DNA from: Pseudomonas sp. CHM02
GTDB lineage: Bacteria > Pseudomonadota > Gammaproteobacteria > Pseudomonadales > Pseudomonadaceae
NCBI RefSeq assembly: GCF_000612585.1
Contig: NZ_JFCA01000032.1
Span: forward strand, 1-64,000
Length of the DNA stretch: 64,000 nt
Reading direction: 5' to 3'
Below, one piece after another: positions 8,843 through 17,489 of the stretch (the stretch's first letter is position 1; each line of letters opens with the position of its first letter). The position numbers and the translations under genes were made by a program. A model generated the notes under the pieces. That model worked only from the letters and a program-made list of their open reading frames with translations, did not search any database and was not told where the DNA came from.

Positions 8843-9994
8843 TCAGTCGAAGCGATTGGCTGAAAATTCCGATAGGGACGAGCTGGCGGGTTGGCCGGTA
8901 GACAAATCAGCTAGGGCATCACCAATAGCAGGGGCAAATTTAAAACCATGTCCAGAACAAGCTGACGCGAAATAAGTGGATTCCAATATTTTGGATTTTC
9001 CGATCAAGAAGGATTCATCCGGACTCATCGTATAGAAACAGTTCGCTGCTTTTGTAGGCGAGCGCTCAAGTGCTGGGAACAGAGATTCAACTATCGACGT
9101 TATCTCCGTTACATACCTTTGTTGTACTGGGATAGCCTTACAGTCAGGAGAGGCAGGGGTGTGTTGTCGGTTATGGAAGCCGATCTTCACGCCGGTTTCA
9201 TTGCCGGTAATTGAAGGAACGCCGTAAAGTAGAGCACCATCCTCTCGCTCGTAGAGAAAAACGGGGAAGTGTTCAGCGGCGAATAATTTTTCAAAGCCTA
9301 CTTTAGGTGTGAACCAATATATAGGCACTCTGCGTGGTTCAAGTAACTGTTTGAGTTCAGGTAGGAGGTTGTCAGCGATCCAAGGCCCCGCAGTTACAAT
9401 CACGGACCTCGCTAAATACGAGCGTCCGCCATTGGTTGTCACGCGCACATCCGACCCATCATTTTCGAGGTGTACGACGCGATGACCAAAATCGGTGCTA
9501 GCTCCATGTTTCACTGCTTCGTTCAGCATTTCCAATCTGGCATCGCAAGCAGCAATAGCATATGCGCCAGGTTCATAGACAGCCTGCGCTCCGCGCTTGA
9601 TGTTGAAAGCCGGTGACCTATTAGTGATTTTCGACCAATCCCACAGCTCATGCTCAATTGCTCCCTGAACCGCGGTCCGGATGCTCCCTGCCACTACACG
9701 ACTTGATTGAGGGCCGATAAAGATACCCCCTGTACGAAACAGCAGTTGCTGCTGGCTGGTTTGTTCAAGCTCGTTCCAAAGCAGGTCCGCGTGATTGAGC
9801 AGTTGTAGATAGTTATCTCCCTCCCAGTAAGCACGGCGAAATATTCTTGAGCTTCCTTGTGATGATCCATAGCTGTGAGTGGGGCCGTACGCGTCAACGC
9901 CTAATACTCGAGAACATTTCGATGCTGCTCTCCATAAGGTGGCTGCCCCCATTACTCCAAGCCCGACAACGATAATGTCATAAGTGTTTTTCAT
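8843..9994 (-). CDS. FAD-dependent oxidase of the monomeric sarcosine oxidase/N-methyltryptophan oxidase family
   Basis: The product has 383 residues, the normal length for MSOX/SolA/NikD enzymes, which oxidise the C-N bond of secondary or cyclic amines to an imine and make hydrogen peroxide. The Rossmann motif GLGVMG is at residues 11-16. Cys319 in CFYTMSPDESF matches the cysteine that binds FAD covalently in MSOX, and CSGHGFKF lies near the C-terminus. It is the last gene of a four-gene operon, and its ATG overlaps the stop of the permease gene by 4 bases. Because the operon also has a methyltransferase and a P5C-reductase homologue, oxidation of a ring imino acid (as NikD does) is as likely as demethylation. 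The substrate is unknown. The gene is visibly less GC-rich than the pirin next door. Confidence 0.88.
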   Translation of the reverse strand: MKNTYDIIVVGLGVMGAATLWRAASKCSRVLGVDAYGPTHSYGSSQGSSRIFRRAYWEGDNYLQLLNHADLLWNELEQTSQQQLLFRTGGIFIGPQSSRVVAGSIRTAVQGAIEHELWDWSKITNRSPAFNIKRGAQAVYEPGAYAIAACDARLEMLNEAVKHGASTDFGHRVVHLENDGSDVRVTTNGGRSYLARSVIVTAGPWIADNLLPELKQLLEPRRVPIYWFTPKVGFEKLFAAEHFPVFLYEREDGALLYGVPSITGNETGVKIGFHNRQHTPASPDCKAIPVQQRYVTEITSIVESLFPALERSPTKAANCFYTMSPDESFLIGKSKILESTYFASACSGHGFKFAPAIGDALADLSTGQPASSSLSEFSANRFD

Positions 9995-10902
9995 CTGTTT
10001 TTTCTCTTTTTAGACGGAGGTGGAAATATGATGTCATAAGCGGTCAGTGTGATTAGCATTCCTATTGTTGTCAGGGGAAGGCTAAGTGACGCGTGAGGAG
10101 AGCCATCTTGTTGGCGAAGGAGAGCGATAGTTGTAAGTGTGAGAGGCAGAATGAATTGCAAGACACCGGACTGAGAAAGTGAAAGCTTTTTTGTCGCGTA
10201 AGAAAACATGAGTAAGGGGGCTATAGATACTCCACCGGCTAACCAAATAAGAGGGGTCGAGTGAGGGGAGGTTTCTTGAGTTGGGATGATAGGTGTGTCA
10301 TACAGGAAAGACATCAATGCAAAAAGCGTTGCCAAGAACAGCATTTCTATAAATAATCCGCTGACAGCGTCCAAGGGCGTGATTTTCTTAATCAGTGTGT
10401 AAAGACCCCAGCTTGCGGAGATCAGTAAATAAGTCCAATGATTGAGGTGTTGTGTAGTTAGTATTAAAAGCGCCACGAGTCCAAATGCAATGCTGATTGA
10501 AATGACTTTTCTTGTGTTTAAGGTTTCGCGGTAAATAAATGCTCCAAGCACGATGGCGATAAAAGGTGCCAATAGGTAGCCGATTCCGCTTTCTAGAATA
10601 GAACCATTAATAGATGACCAGATGAAGGCTCCCCAGTTCAGCGCAATTAGTAATGATGCGGCGCAGTGCAAGCAGATAATGTTGAACGTCACCCTGCTCA
10701 GTCGGTGATGGAGTTTTAAAATGGGGATTAGTACGGTAAGGATCGCAGTGGATAATAAAATCCTATAAGCGACTATGATGAATGTTTGAATGCCGTCAAG
10801 CTCTCTCCAGTACAGGGATGATAGCCCCAGAAGAACGTTGGCTGCTCCCGCCAATAAGATGGACGGAGCATGACGTGAGTGAAGGTCGTCTTGTGGTTTC
10901 AT
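9991..10902 (-). CDS. RarD-type EamA/DMT family permease
   Basis: A 303-residue membrane protein with about 10 predicted helices and a basic tail (PPPSKKRKNR). The stretch NWGAFIWSSINGSILESGIG, followed by a PF-containing helix, is the hallmark of the RarD branch of drug/metabolite transporters. The gene lies inside the four-gene operon, 6 bases after the methyltransferase stop and overlapping the oxidase start by 4 bases. Export of the operon's product, or self-protection, is the natural role. That is inferred from position, since RarD substrates are poorly known. AT-rich codon use is evident. Confidence 0.85.
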   Translation of the reverse strand: MKPQDDLHSRHAPSILLAGAANVLLGLSSLYWRELDGIQTFIIVAYRILLSTAILTVLIPILKLHHRLSRVTFNIICLHCAASLLIALNWGAFIWSSINGSILESGIGYLLAPFIAIVLGAFIYRETLNTRKVISISIAFGLVALLILTTQHLNHWTYLLISASWGLYTLIKKITPLDAVSGLFIEMLFLATLFALMSFLYDTPIIPTQETSPHSTPLIWLAGGVSIAPLLMFSYATKKLSLSQSGVLQFILPLTLTTIALLRQQDGSPHASLSLPLTTIGMLITLTAYDIIFPPPSKKRKNR

Positions 10903-10908
10903 GGCCGG

Positions 10909-11766
10909 TCAAGAGCGGCGATGAAAAAATTCAACGATTTCATATGACCAATAAATATTACCGTCTTCATCAATTGAGTATGCAGCCAGATCACGCTTGG
11001 CCCAGTCAGAAAATTCGTATTGGAGATGCTCGCTGAGTGATTGCCACTGAGACGAATAGTGAATAAGCGGAAACGTGTGGCGTTCAGCAAGCTTGTACTG
11101 TAGCGGTGGATGACCGCCGTGTTGTTGACTGTATCTTTCCAGTACGTCCCGTATTCCAACTAACGAGTTGAGTCCCACGATGGCCCTGCCCATAGGTTCC
11201 AAGTAGGCAGGAAGATCCTCCAAGAAGCGGCTAATGACGTCGTCACCGTAAAACATGCTGCGAACTGGCAATCGCTTCACCTGATCGGCCTTCTCCAAAA
11301 GTTGAATAAGTGACGGGGAGGGTGTCCGCCAGCCTGGGGGGTTGAAGATGACTGTTTGAAACTTCTGTTTGGGCAGGCCGCTAAATAAATCGCTGATGTA
11401 AAATGATATTTCGTTTTGCTTGAAGTTTAAGGCTTCATTGATTTTAGCTTGCGCTATCGATTTTTCGCAGACGTCGATAGCTGTGATGTTTCGGTTGCCA
11501 AGCTTGCGCATTAATAAGGCATGAACGCCACTTCCAGTTCCGATGTCCAAGATACTTCTGTCTGGGGCGTTGGGCGCCAAAGATTGCACAAGGTAATGGC
11601 CGAGCCTGATGCCTGCCAGACTAACTTTGAATACTTCGGGATCGTGAGCTAAATTCAGGCTTTGTCCTAGTCCGAAGTAGAGTTGATAAATCTCATTTGG
11701 GCGTGTTGTCGGATTGCTAGTTTGGTGTTGCTGGCAAGCTATGCCGTGGTCGATTAATCCTTGCAT
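10909..11766 (-). CDS. Class I SAM-dependent methyltransferase with NPPGW motif
   Basis: The product has 285 residues. Motif I, ILDIGTGSGVHALL (residues 72-85), binds S-adenosylmethionine, and AIDVCEKSIAQAK is motif II. NPPGW at 142-146 is the (N/D)PP(Y/F/W) type of motif IV found in enzymes that methylate planar or amide nitrogens (PrmC/PrmA and DNA N-methyltransferases). The C-terminal region (about 200-285) matches nothing I recognise and may bind substrate. It overlaps the end of the reductase gene by 13 bases and is followed after 6 bases by the permease. The target could be a small molecule. A protein target cannot be ruled out. Confidence 0.82.
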   Translation of the reverse strand: MQGLIDHGIACQQHQTSNPTTRPNEIYQLYFGLGQSLNLAHDPEVFKVSLAGIRLGHYLVQSLAPNAPDRSILDIGTGSGVHALLMRKLGNRNITAIDVCEKSIAQAKINEALNFKQNEISFYISDLFSGLPKQKFQTVIFNPPGWRTPSPSLIQLLEKADQVKRLPVRSMFYGDDVISRFLEDLPAYLEPMGRAIVGLNSLVGIRDVLERYSQQHGGHPPLQYKLAERHTFPLIHYSSQWQSLSEHLQYEFSDWAKRDLAAYSIDEDGNIYWSYEIVEFFHRRS

Positions 11767-12572
11767 GGTAGGCCCCTTCCCAATTCCATCGATCTCATGC
11801 TTGAGCGTTTCAAAGCGTCAATAATTATATTTTTAACCTGCTTATTATCGAGGAAGTGTATAGCTCGCTCTGTCGTTCCGTTCGGCGTCATGACTTTTTC
11901 GCAGAGGATTTCTGGTGTGTCTTTACTTGCTTTCAGAAGCGCAGAGGTTCCATGTATTATCTGGGTTACCATGCTTGATGCCGTTGCTTTATCAAAGCCT
12001 GCTGACACTGCATATGCAATCAGCGCTTCTGCAAAATAAGAAATGTACGCGGGTCCCCCTCCAGCCAGAGCAGTCGCATCGTCAATAGCTCTCTCTTCTT
12101 GCGTCATGATCAACGTGCCAAGCTGTGAAAGGATTTTGATAGCCAGTAGTTTGTTTTTTTGCGTGATGTTTGGATGGGACGTTAATACGGTCACGCCTTC
12201 GTTGATGGCGCAAGGAAGATTTGGAATTGCTCTGCATACTTGTGAGGTCTTTAAGTGCTTTTCTAATTCGGATGTTTTTATCCCTGCCATGACTGATATT
12301 ATTAAGGTAGGGTGGCTTTTGAATTGTGGGTTGTTTTTCGAGAAGTTTTTGAAAGCCTGAGGAGGGATTGCGAGTATCAAGGCCTGAAAGGTACGAGCGT
12401 CGGGCAAACTGGCCAGTAAGCTAATGTTGGCTCGGCGTGTTCCTGTGTGTTTTTCGGGGTCCGAATCGATAATGGCTAGAGAGATATTGGGGGTTGAACG
12501 CCTTAAACCCATGGCGATTGCGCTCCCCATATGGCCTGCGCCAACAATTGCAATACTTTTTAACTCTGCCAT
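11754..12572 (-). CDS. Pyrroline-5-carboxylate reductase-like protein (probable specialised paralogue of ProC)
   Basis: A 272-residue full-length member of the P5CR family, which reduces cyclic imines to L-proline-type products with NAD(P)H. It has the Rossmann motif GAGHMGSA at residues 11-18, RAIPNLPCAINEGVTVL, the dimer-helix motif ALAGGGPAYISYFAEAL, and the C-terminal VMTPNGTTERAI signature. It is the first gene of the four-gene operon. Its ATG is preceded by a strong ribosome-binding site (CAGGAGT, 6-7 bases upstream). The low GC and the company of a methyltransferase, permease and imine-forming oxidase argue for a pathway enzyme rather than the housekeeping ProC. That is inference. Confidence 0.85.
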   Translation of the reverse strand: MAELKSIAIVGAGHMGSAIAMGLRRSTPNISLAIIDSDPEKHTGTRRANISLLASLPDARTFQALILAIPPQAFKNFSKNNPQFKSHPTLIISVMAGIKTSELEKHLKTSQVCRAIPNLPCAINEGVTVLTSHPNITQKNKLLAIKILSQLGTLIMTQEERAIDDATALAGGGPAYISYFAEALIAYAVSAGFDKATASSMVTQIIHGTSALLKASKDTPEILCEKVMTPNGTTERAIHFLDNKQVKNIIIDALKRSSMRSMELGRGLPCKD

Positions 12573-12928
12573 GGCGGATAACTCCTGATTGATCGGAGGC
12601 CGTTCAGGGATTGATGGCTCTGTAGGTACTTTAGCTTCGTACCGAATCTGAACATTTTCAAACTAATAACGTCTCAAAAACATGTAGTCCGTTTCTGGTG
12701 ATATTTTTGTGCATAGGGATAGTGAGTTGTGAGAAAACGCTGAGCTTCCGGTATTTGAAAATTTATTAAGCGCTACCTGAAGGAGAGTTCTTACAGTTCT
12801 AAAGTCCAGCCCACGTTCTTGCGAGCGAAAGGATATGAGGGCGGTTTAGGCAGACGTAAGCACACCCGCTATACCCCGAAGCAGGATTTCATGCGATCTT
12901 TCTCCGCATTCGCCCTGGAGTCGTCTGG
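12573..12928. other. Intergenic region upstream of the AT-rich operon and the MscS gene
   Basis: This 356-base gap between divergent genes is AT-rich on the left half and turns GC-rich near 12840. It should carry the operon promoter and the MscS promoter. I see no convincing -35/-10 pair, no regulator gene and no attachment-site duplication. Confidence 0.5.
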
Positions 12929-14374
12929 ATGCCCTCATTTATCGCCGATCACCCGATGCTGTGCGCCCTGGCGCTGATTCTTATCGACATCGCCGTGTGG
13001 CGCCTCATTTCCGTCAACCTCGCCAACTGGAAACTGGCGGCGCGGTTGGTGATCTTTGCCGTATTCAGTGCCGTGCTGTTCAACGACGGCATGAATCCCA
13101 TGCAGCTTGCGCCCTATGCGGACAACACCGCCTTGCACCTGGCGGCTACCGCGTTGCAGATCGGCTGGTGGCTGTTCGCGGCGCGCACGCTCACGGTTTT
13201 GCTCGGTGCGCTGATGATGCAGCGGGTCGGGCACACCGGGCGGTTGCTGCAGGACTTGATGGGGGCGGTGATCTTCCTGATTGCGATCATTGCCGCCCTG
13301 GCCTATGTGCTCGATCTGCCGGTCAAAGGCGTGCTCGCCACCTCGGGCGCAGTGGCGATCATTGTCGGCCTGGCATTGCAGAGCACCTTGAGCGACGTGT
13401 TTTCCGGGATTGTCCTCAATACCACCAAGCCGTATCAGCTGGACGACTGGATCTCCATCGATGGCACCGAAGGCCGGGTGACGGACATCGACTGGCGTGC
13501 CACGCGCTTGCAGACCTCTCAAGGCAGCATGGCGGTGATCCCCAATTCCCTGGCGGCCAAGGCCAAGATCATCAACTTCTCGCGCCCGGCGGACATGTTC
13601 GGCCTGGCAGTCAGCGTGCAGGTCAGCCCCCATGCGCGTCCGCAAACGGTGATCGAAGCACTGGAGCGGGCGATGCAAGGCTGCCGGCCGTTGCTGGCCA
13701 AGCCGGCACCGAGTGTGGCGTTCAAGACCTCGGCCAGTGGCGGCGTCGAATATGAAATCAGTGGGTTTGTGCCGGCAATGACCCTCAAGCGCGAGGTGCG
13801 CAACCAGCTTTACGACCTGGCCTTCAGGCACCTGCAAGCGGCCGGTGTGGGGTTGTTGTCGGCCACCGAAAGCAGCACGCCGCCGGCCATGTCCGCGGCG
13901 CGCGCGTTGCTTGAACGCTCGTCGATCTTCTCCACCCTGCGCCAGGAAGAGAAAGACACCTTCAGCCAGAACATGACCCTGCAGACCTACCGCACCGGCG
14001 AGGTGATCCTGCCGGCCGGGGAGGTCAGCGACCATTTATTTATCGTCGAGTCCGGTGTGGTCTCGGTGATGCTGATCAAGGCCGGGCACAAGTTCGAGGC
14101 CGGGCGCATGGGGCCGGGCGAGGTGATTGGCGAGGCGGGGATCCTGTCGGACCAGGCCGCGCTGGCGGATTTCTCCGCCAAGACGTTCTGCACCTTGTAC
14201 CGCATCGAGAAGGAATACTTGAAACCCTGCCTGGATGCGCGGCACGACATCAGCGAGGCGATGAGGGCATTGCTGGATTTCCGCCTGCACGCCGCGCAGG
14301 CCTTGACCCAGGAGGCGCCGGTGGTGCCCGTCAAGAAGGGCTTCCTGCACTGGTTGCGCAATCGCGGGTTGTAG
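12929..14374 (+). CDS. MscS-type channel with C-terminal cyclic-nucleotide-binding domain
   Basis: The product has 481 residues. Four or five membrane helices precede the conserved MscS pore helix and beta domain: ATSGAVAIIVGLALQSTLSD, then IVLNTTKPYQLDDWISI and a region with NSLAAKAKIINFSRP. The last 150 residues form a cNMP-binding fold (FSTLRQEEKDTFSQNM, YRTGEVILPAGEVSDHLFIVESG, GPGEVIGEAGILSDQAALADFSA). This is the bCNG architecture, in which the MscS channel is linked to cAMP/cGMP binding and often barely responds to tension. The gene is monocistronic and ends at a hairpin at 14395-14421 shared with the convergent SDR. Confidence 0.9.
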   Translation: MPSFIADHPMLCALALILIDIAVWRLISVNLANWKLAARLVIFAVFSAVLFNDGMNPMQLAPYADNTALHLAATALQIGWWLFAARTLTVLLGALMMQRVGHTGRLLQDLMGAVIFLIAIIAALAYVLDLPVKGVLATSGAVAIIVGLALQSTLSDVFSGIVLNTTKPYQLDDWISIDGTEGRVTDIDWRATRLQTSQGSMAVIPNSLAAKAKIINFSRPADMFGLAVSVQVSPHARPQTVIEALERAMQGCRPLLAKPAPSVAFKTSASGGVEYEISGFVPAMTLKREVRNQLYDLAFRHLQAAGVGLLSATESSTPPAMSAARALLERSSIFSTLRQEEKDTFSQNMTLQTYRTGEVILPAGEVSDHLFIVESGVVSVMLIKAGHKFEAGRMGPGEVIGEAGILSDQAALADFSAKTFCTLYRIEKEYLKPCLDARHDISEAMRALLDFRLHAAQALTQEAPVVPVKKGFLHWLRNRGL

Positions 14375-14394
14375 CCGGTTCATGCGTCATCAGC

Positions 14395-14421
14395 CGCGCC
14401 CGCCGAGGCGGGCGCGCCTTT
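14395..14421. terminator. GC-rich hairpin between convergent genes
   Basis: CGCGCCCGCC (14395-14404) pairs with GGCGGGCGCG (14407-14416) and is followed by CCTTTCT. It lies just after the MscS stop and before the end of the SDR pseudogene, so it can end transcription from the left and probably from both sides. Confidence 0.65.
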
Positions 14422-14429
14422 CTCGTTGA

Positions 14430-15127
14430 TCAGCGGTTGAGGTACACCGGGCTGTCGGTGGACAGCGAAGCCTTGACCGCCAGGGTCATGTCGGTGATCA
14501 ACACTTCTTCGCGGTCTTCGCTCAGGGCCTGGAGGGTGAGGGCGACCACGTCCCGGGGCGTGCTCTTCGGTGCTTGCACATCGGCCACCATGTCGGTGTC
14601 GATGTAGGCCGGGTGCACGCCGATCACCAGGGTGTTCTGCTCACGCAATTCGCCGCGCAGGCCGTTGGTGAGGCCCCACTGGGCGGACTTGGACGTGCTG
14701 TAGCCACCGGCACCCGGAGGGCTCAGCCAGCTCAGCACCGACAGTACATTGATCAGTGCACCGCCGCCCTGTTTGGCCAGGATCGGCGCAAAGGCGCGGC
14801 TGACACGCAGGGTGCCGAGGTGTTCACGTCAAAGTGCTGCTGCAGGTTCTCGACGCTGTCTTCAGCCAGCAGCGAGCCGTACTTCAGGAACCCCGCGTTG
14901 TTGATCACCACGTCCACGTCGGTGCACTGCTCGGCAGCGCGCTGCACGCTGGCCTGGTCGGTGATGTCCAGGGCAACCGGCGTGCTGCCGGGGATGTTCA
15001 CGCTGCTCGGGTCCCGTGCACCCGCATAAACCTTGGCCGCACCGCCTTCCAGCAAGGCGGTGACGAACGCTTTGCCGAGGCCACGATTGGCACCGGTCAC
15101 CAATACCACTTTTCCACGAATATCCAT
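14430..15127 (-). pseudogene. Short-chain dehydrogenase broken by a single-base frameshift
   Basis: From an ATG at 15127 with a GGAG ribosome-binding site, the frame encodes a typical SDR start (VVLVTGANRGLGKAF, then DVVINNAGFLKYG). The frame is lost near 14820, just after the motif FDVN. The expected continuation (LGTLRVSRAFAPILAK, then the catalytic YSTSK) is perfectly readable in the neighbouring frame down to the stop at 14430. Restoring one base between about 14820 and 14821 joins both parts into a protein of about 232 residues. Either the gene is a recent pseudogene or the base is a sequencing error. It is divergent from an HxlR regulator, a common regulator-target pairing. Confidence 0.85.
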
Positions 15128-15150
15128 GATCAGCTCCAGGCGATCTATTG

Positions 15151-15167
15151 GGTTTAATAATGAAACC
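15151..15167. promoter_or_regulatory. Inverted repeat GGTTT-N7-AAACC between SDR and HxlR genes
   Basis: A short perfect dyad lies in the roughly 105-base divergent promoter region, 25-40 bases upstream of the SDR start. It is a plausible HxlR dimer site, but the arms are only 5 bases long. Confidence 0.35.
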
Positions 15168-15233
15168 GTTTTTATCCTGTGCCTGTTGGTCCTATAATGC
15201 AACCTGATTTTACGCATACCTGGAGGGCCGACG

Positions 15234-15668
15234 ATGAAACGCAAATGCCTGGAGGGCGATGGCTGCCCGGTGGCCCGTGCCCTGGACGTGGTGGGTGACT
15301 GGTGGACGCTGTTGATCATCCGCGATGCGTTCGCCGGCGTGACGCGCTTTGGTGACTTCCAGAAGCACCTGGGCGTGGCGAAAAACATCCTCGCCACGCG
15401 CTTGAAGGACATGGTCGAGCAAGGCCTGTTGCAAACCCGTGAAGTGGGCGCGCGCAGCGAATACCAGCTCACGGACAAGGGCCGCGCATTGATGCCGGTG
15501 CTGGTGACCCTGGCGCAATGGGGCCAGGCCTATACCGAGCCTGAAGAGGTGGGGGCTCAAGTGCTGGATGCGCGCTCGCTCAAGCCGCTGCGCAAGGTCG
15601 AGATCGTCGCTGAGGACGGGCGGGTGTTGGGCATCGGCGATATCGTCACCCAAATGCCCGGGGCTTGA
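15234..15668 (+). CDS. HxlR family transcriptional regulator
   Basis: A 144-residue winged-helix protein of the HxlR/MarR-like type. It begins with the conserved Cys-containing head (KCLEGDGCPVARALDVVGDWW), followed by LLIIRDAFAGVTRFGDFQK, the recognition helix ILATRLKDMVEQGLL and the wing SEYQLTDKGRAL. Family members often sense quinones, aldehydes or oxidants through the N-terminal cysteine and repress a divergent reductase gene. The divergent partner here is the frameshifted SDR, so the regulator may have lost its target. Confidence 0.92.
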   Translation: MKRKCLEGDGCPVARALDVVGDWWTLLIIRDAFAGVTRFGDFQKHLGVAKNILATRLKDMVEQGLLQTREVGARSEYQLTDKGRALMPVLVTLAQWGQAYTEPEEVGAQVLDARSLKPLRKVEIVAEDGRVLGIGDIVTQMPGA

Positions 15669-15674
15669 CGCGGT

Positions 15675-16253
15675 TCAGCCGTCCACCAAGCGCTGGAACA
15701 GCGGCGTCAGCAGGTCGATCAGCACCTCTGGATCGGCCTTGGCCAGCGCCGACAACTCCAGCATCTGGCGCATCACTTGGAAACCCGACACCAAGGCCAT
15801 CACCAGCGCGGCGCGCTCTTCATGGTGGGCACCCTTGAGTGCGGCGGCCATGGTTGCCTGGTGACCTTTTTCCACTTGCTCCCGACCGATGATGGCCGCG
15901 CGTTTGCTGGAGGCCGCGTGCAACATGATCAGGAAACCTTCCAGCGGGGTATTGCCGGCTTCTGTGATACTGACCAGCGCGGTGGCGATGGTACGGCCGA
16001 GGTTTTCCGCGCTGAGGTTGCTTTCGGTGAGGATGATCGGGCTGGCCATGGTGTCGGCGATCACTTCGGCGAACAGCTGCTCCTTGGAAGCGAAGTAGCG
16101 GTTGACCAGCATCGCGGTCACCCCCGCGCCGGCGGCGATTTCACGCACCCCGGCACCGTCATAGCCCGATTGGGCAAACGCCTTGCGCGCAGACAACAGG
16201 ATGGCTTCGCGGGTGACGGCGGCATTGCGCCGTCGTGGAATCGGGTTGGGCAT
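15675..16253 (-). CDS. TetR family transcriptional regulator
   Basis: The product has 192 residues from the ATG at 16253. The N-terminal helix-turn-helix is clear (ILLSARKAFAQSGYDGAGVR, EIAAGAGVTAMLVNRYFASK, EQLFAEVI). The C-terminal ligand-binding domain is all-helical and unassigned. It is in the same direction as the secreted hydrolase that precedes it by 64 bases, and may regulate it. A longer frame reaches 16382, but its extension lacks family features. Confidence 0.92.
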   Translation of the reverse strand: MPNPIPRRRNAAVTREAILLSARKAFAQSGYDGAGVREIAAGAGVTAMLVNRYFASKEQLFAEVIADTMASPIILTESNLSAENLGRTIATALVSITEAGNTPLEGFLIMLHAASSKRAAIIGREQVEKGHQATMAAALKGAHHEERAALVMALVSGFQVMRQMLELSALAKADPEVLIDLLTPLFQRLVDG

Positions 16254-16317
16254 TGGCGTCCTGACATGGCTGGGATCTATGGGCGCGCACGTGGTGCGCG
16301 CCCACAGGGTACAGGGT

Positions 16318-17160
16318 CTATTTGCCGTCGAGGAAGCCCAGTACTGCCGCATTGAACAACGCCGGGTCTTGCAGGAACGCAAAGTGGCTGGTGTTTGGCA
16401 GGATCAGCAGGCCGGCACCGGGGATGGTCGCGGCCATGTACTCGGTGTGCTCGCGCTTGATCGCTTCGTCATGGTCGCCGTCGGCGATCAGGATCGGCGT
16501 CTTGATGGCCTGCAGTTGCGCGTCGGTCCAGTTCGGCTGGCTGGCCCACATGTGGCTGATCTGCTCGACAAACGCGTCGTACTCTTTAGGCGTCGGCGAC
16601 AGCTTGGCGTACTCCTTGCCCGCACGCTCGATAAAGGCGGCGAAGGTCGGGTTCTTTTCCACCGCGTCCTTTACACCCGAGGTCTGGGTGTTGGCGGCGA
16701 AGGCGAATACTTTGCCGATACGGTCCGGGTGACGCAGGGCCAGGTCGATGCCGATGATGGCGCCGTCGCTCCAGCCGACGATATCGGCGCGGGGGATCTT
16801 CAGGTTGTCGAGCACGGCCACCACATCGTCGGCCATCAGGTCATAACCGTAGGGTTTGTCATCCCGCGAACTGCGCCCGTGGCCACGGCTGTCGATACTG
16901 ATCACCGTGTGCTTGGCCGCCAGCGCCTTGACCTGGTTGCCCCAATAATCGGAGTTGGACAAGCCACCATGCAGCAGCACCACTGGCGAGCCATGGCCGG
17001 TGCGGGTGTAGTAGACCTTGATGCCGTTGACGGCGGCGTAGCCGGTCTTCGCGCCCGCCACGGGGGCGGGCGTCGGCGGCAAGGTTTCCCAGCGTTCAGC
17101 GGCTTGAGCCGCAGAAAAAGACAGCATCAGGCAGGCAGCTGCCAACAGGCGACGTGACAT
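16318..17160 (-). CDS. Exported alpha/beta-fold hydrolase
   Basis: A 280-residue protein with a clear Sec signal peptide (MSRRLLAAACLMLSFSAAQA). The alpha/beta-hydrolase fold shows the oxyanion motif VVLLHGGLSNSDYWG, a domain with SIDSRGHGRSS, the nucleophile elbow GWSDGAIIG (Ser in G-x-S-x-G), the acid DGDHDE and the catalytic His in PNTSHFAFLQ. It should act in the periplasm on an ester, lactone or similar bond. The substrate is not evident. The ATG at 17160 is chosen because it begins the signal peptide. Confidence 0.92.
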   Translation of the reverse strand: MSRRLLAAACLMLSFSAAQAAERWETLPPTPAPVAGAKTGYAAVNGIKVYYTRTGHGSPVVLLHGGLSNSDYWGNQVKALAAKHTVISIDSRGHGRSSRDDKPYGYDLMADDVVAVLDNLKIPRADIVGWSDGAIIGIDLALRHPDRIGKVFAFAANTQTSGVKDAVEKNPTFAAFIERAGKEYAKLSPTPKEYDAFVEQISHMWASQPNWTDAQLQAIKTPILIADGDHDEAIKREHTEYMAATIPGAGLLILPNTSHFAFLQDPALFNAAVLGFLDGK

Positions 17161-17489
17161 GGCGGTTCCTTGTTTGCGATGAGTAGGGGGCTGAACTCTA
17201 GCACCGGCTCCAGCACGGGAAATACGCATTTTTGCCTATCAAAACCGAGCGCCTGAAAGAAAAAAATGCAGTTATATCAATGGAATAAAAGCGTCTAAAC
17301 GACCTTGTGGGCGATCAGGCTATTGGCACAATCGATCAGCGTCTCGCTGGCCGGGCGTGGTTGCCAGCAGCAGGCGGGCCTTTTCGGTCGAGTGGCTAAC
17401 CCGACGAGGGTCATTTTGTTCAATACCGCGATCTGAGTCGCCGTTTACCGTGGCCTCACCATCACGGGTTCGAATAAAAAGGAACTGCA
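17161..17489. other. Intergenic region with a possible decayed gene fragment
   Basis: The region is 329 bases without an intact gene. On the minus strand from about 17395 to a TAG at 17295-17297, protein-like text is readable in two frames: STEKARLLLATTPGQ, then ETLIDCANSLIAHKVV. That would fit the C-terminal end of a lost gene with a frameshift. I cannot assign it to a family. The rest carries nothing I recognise. Confidence 0.3.
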
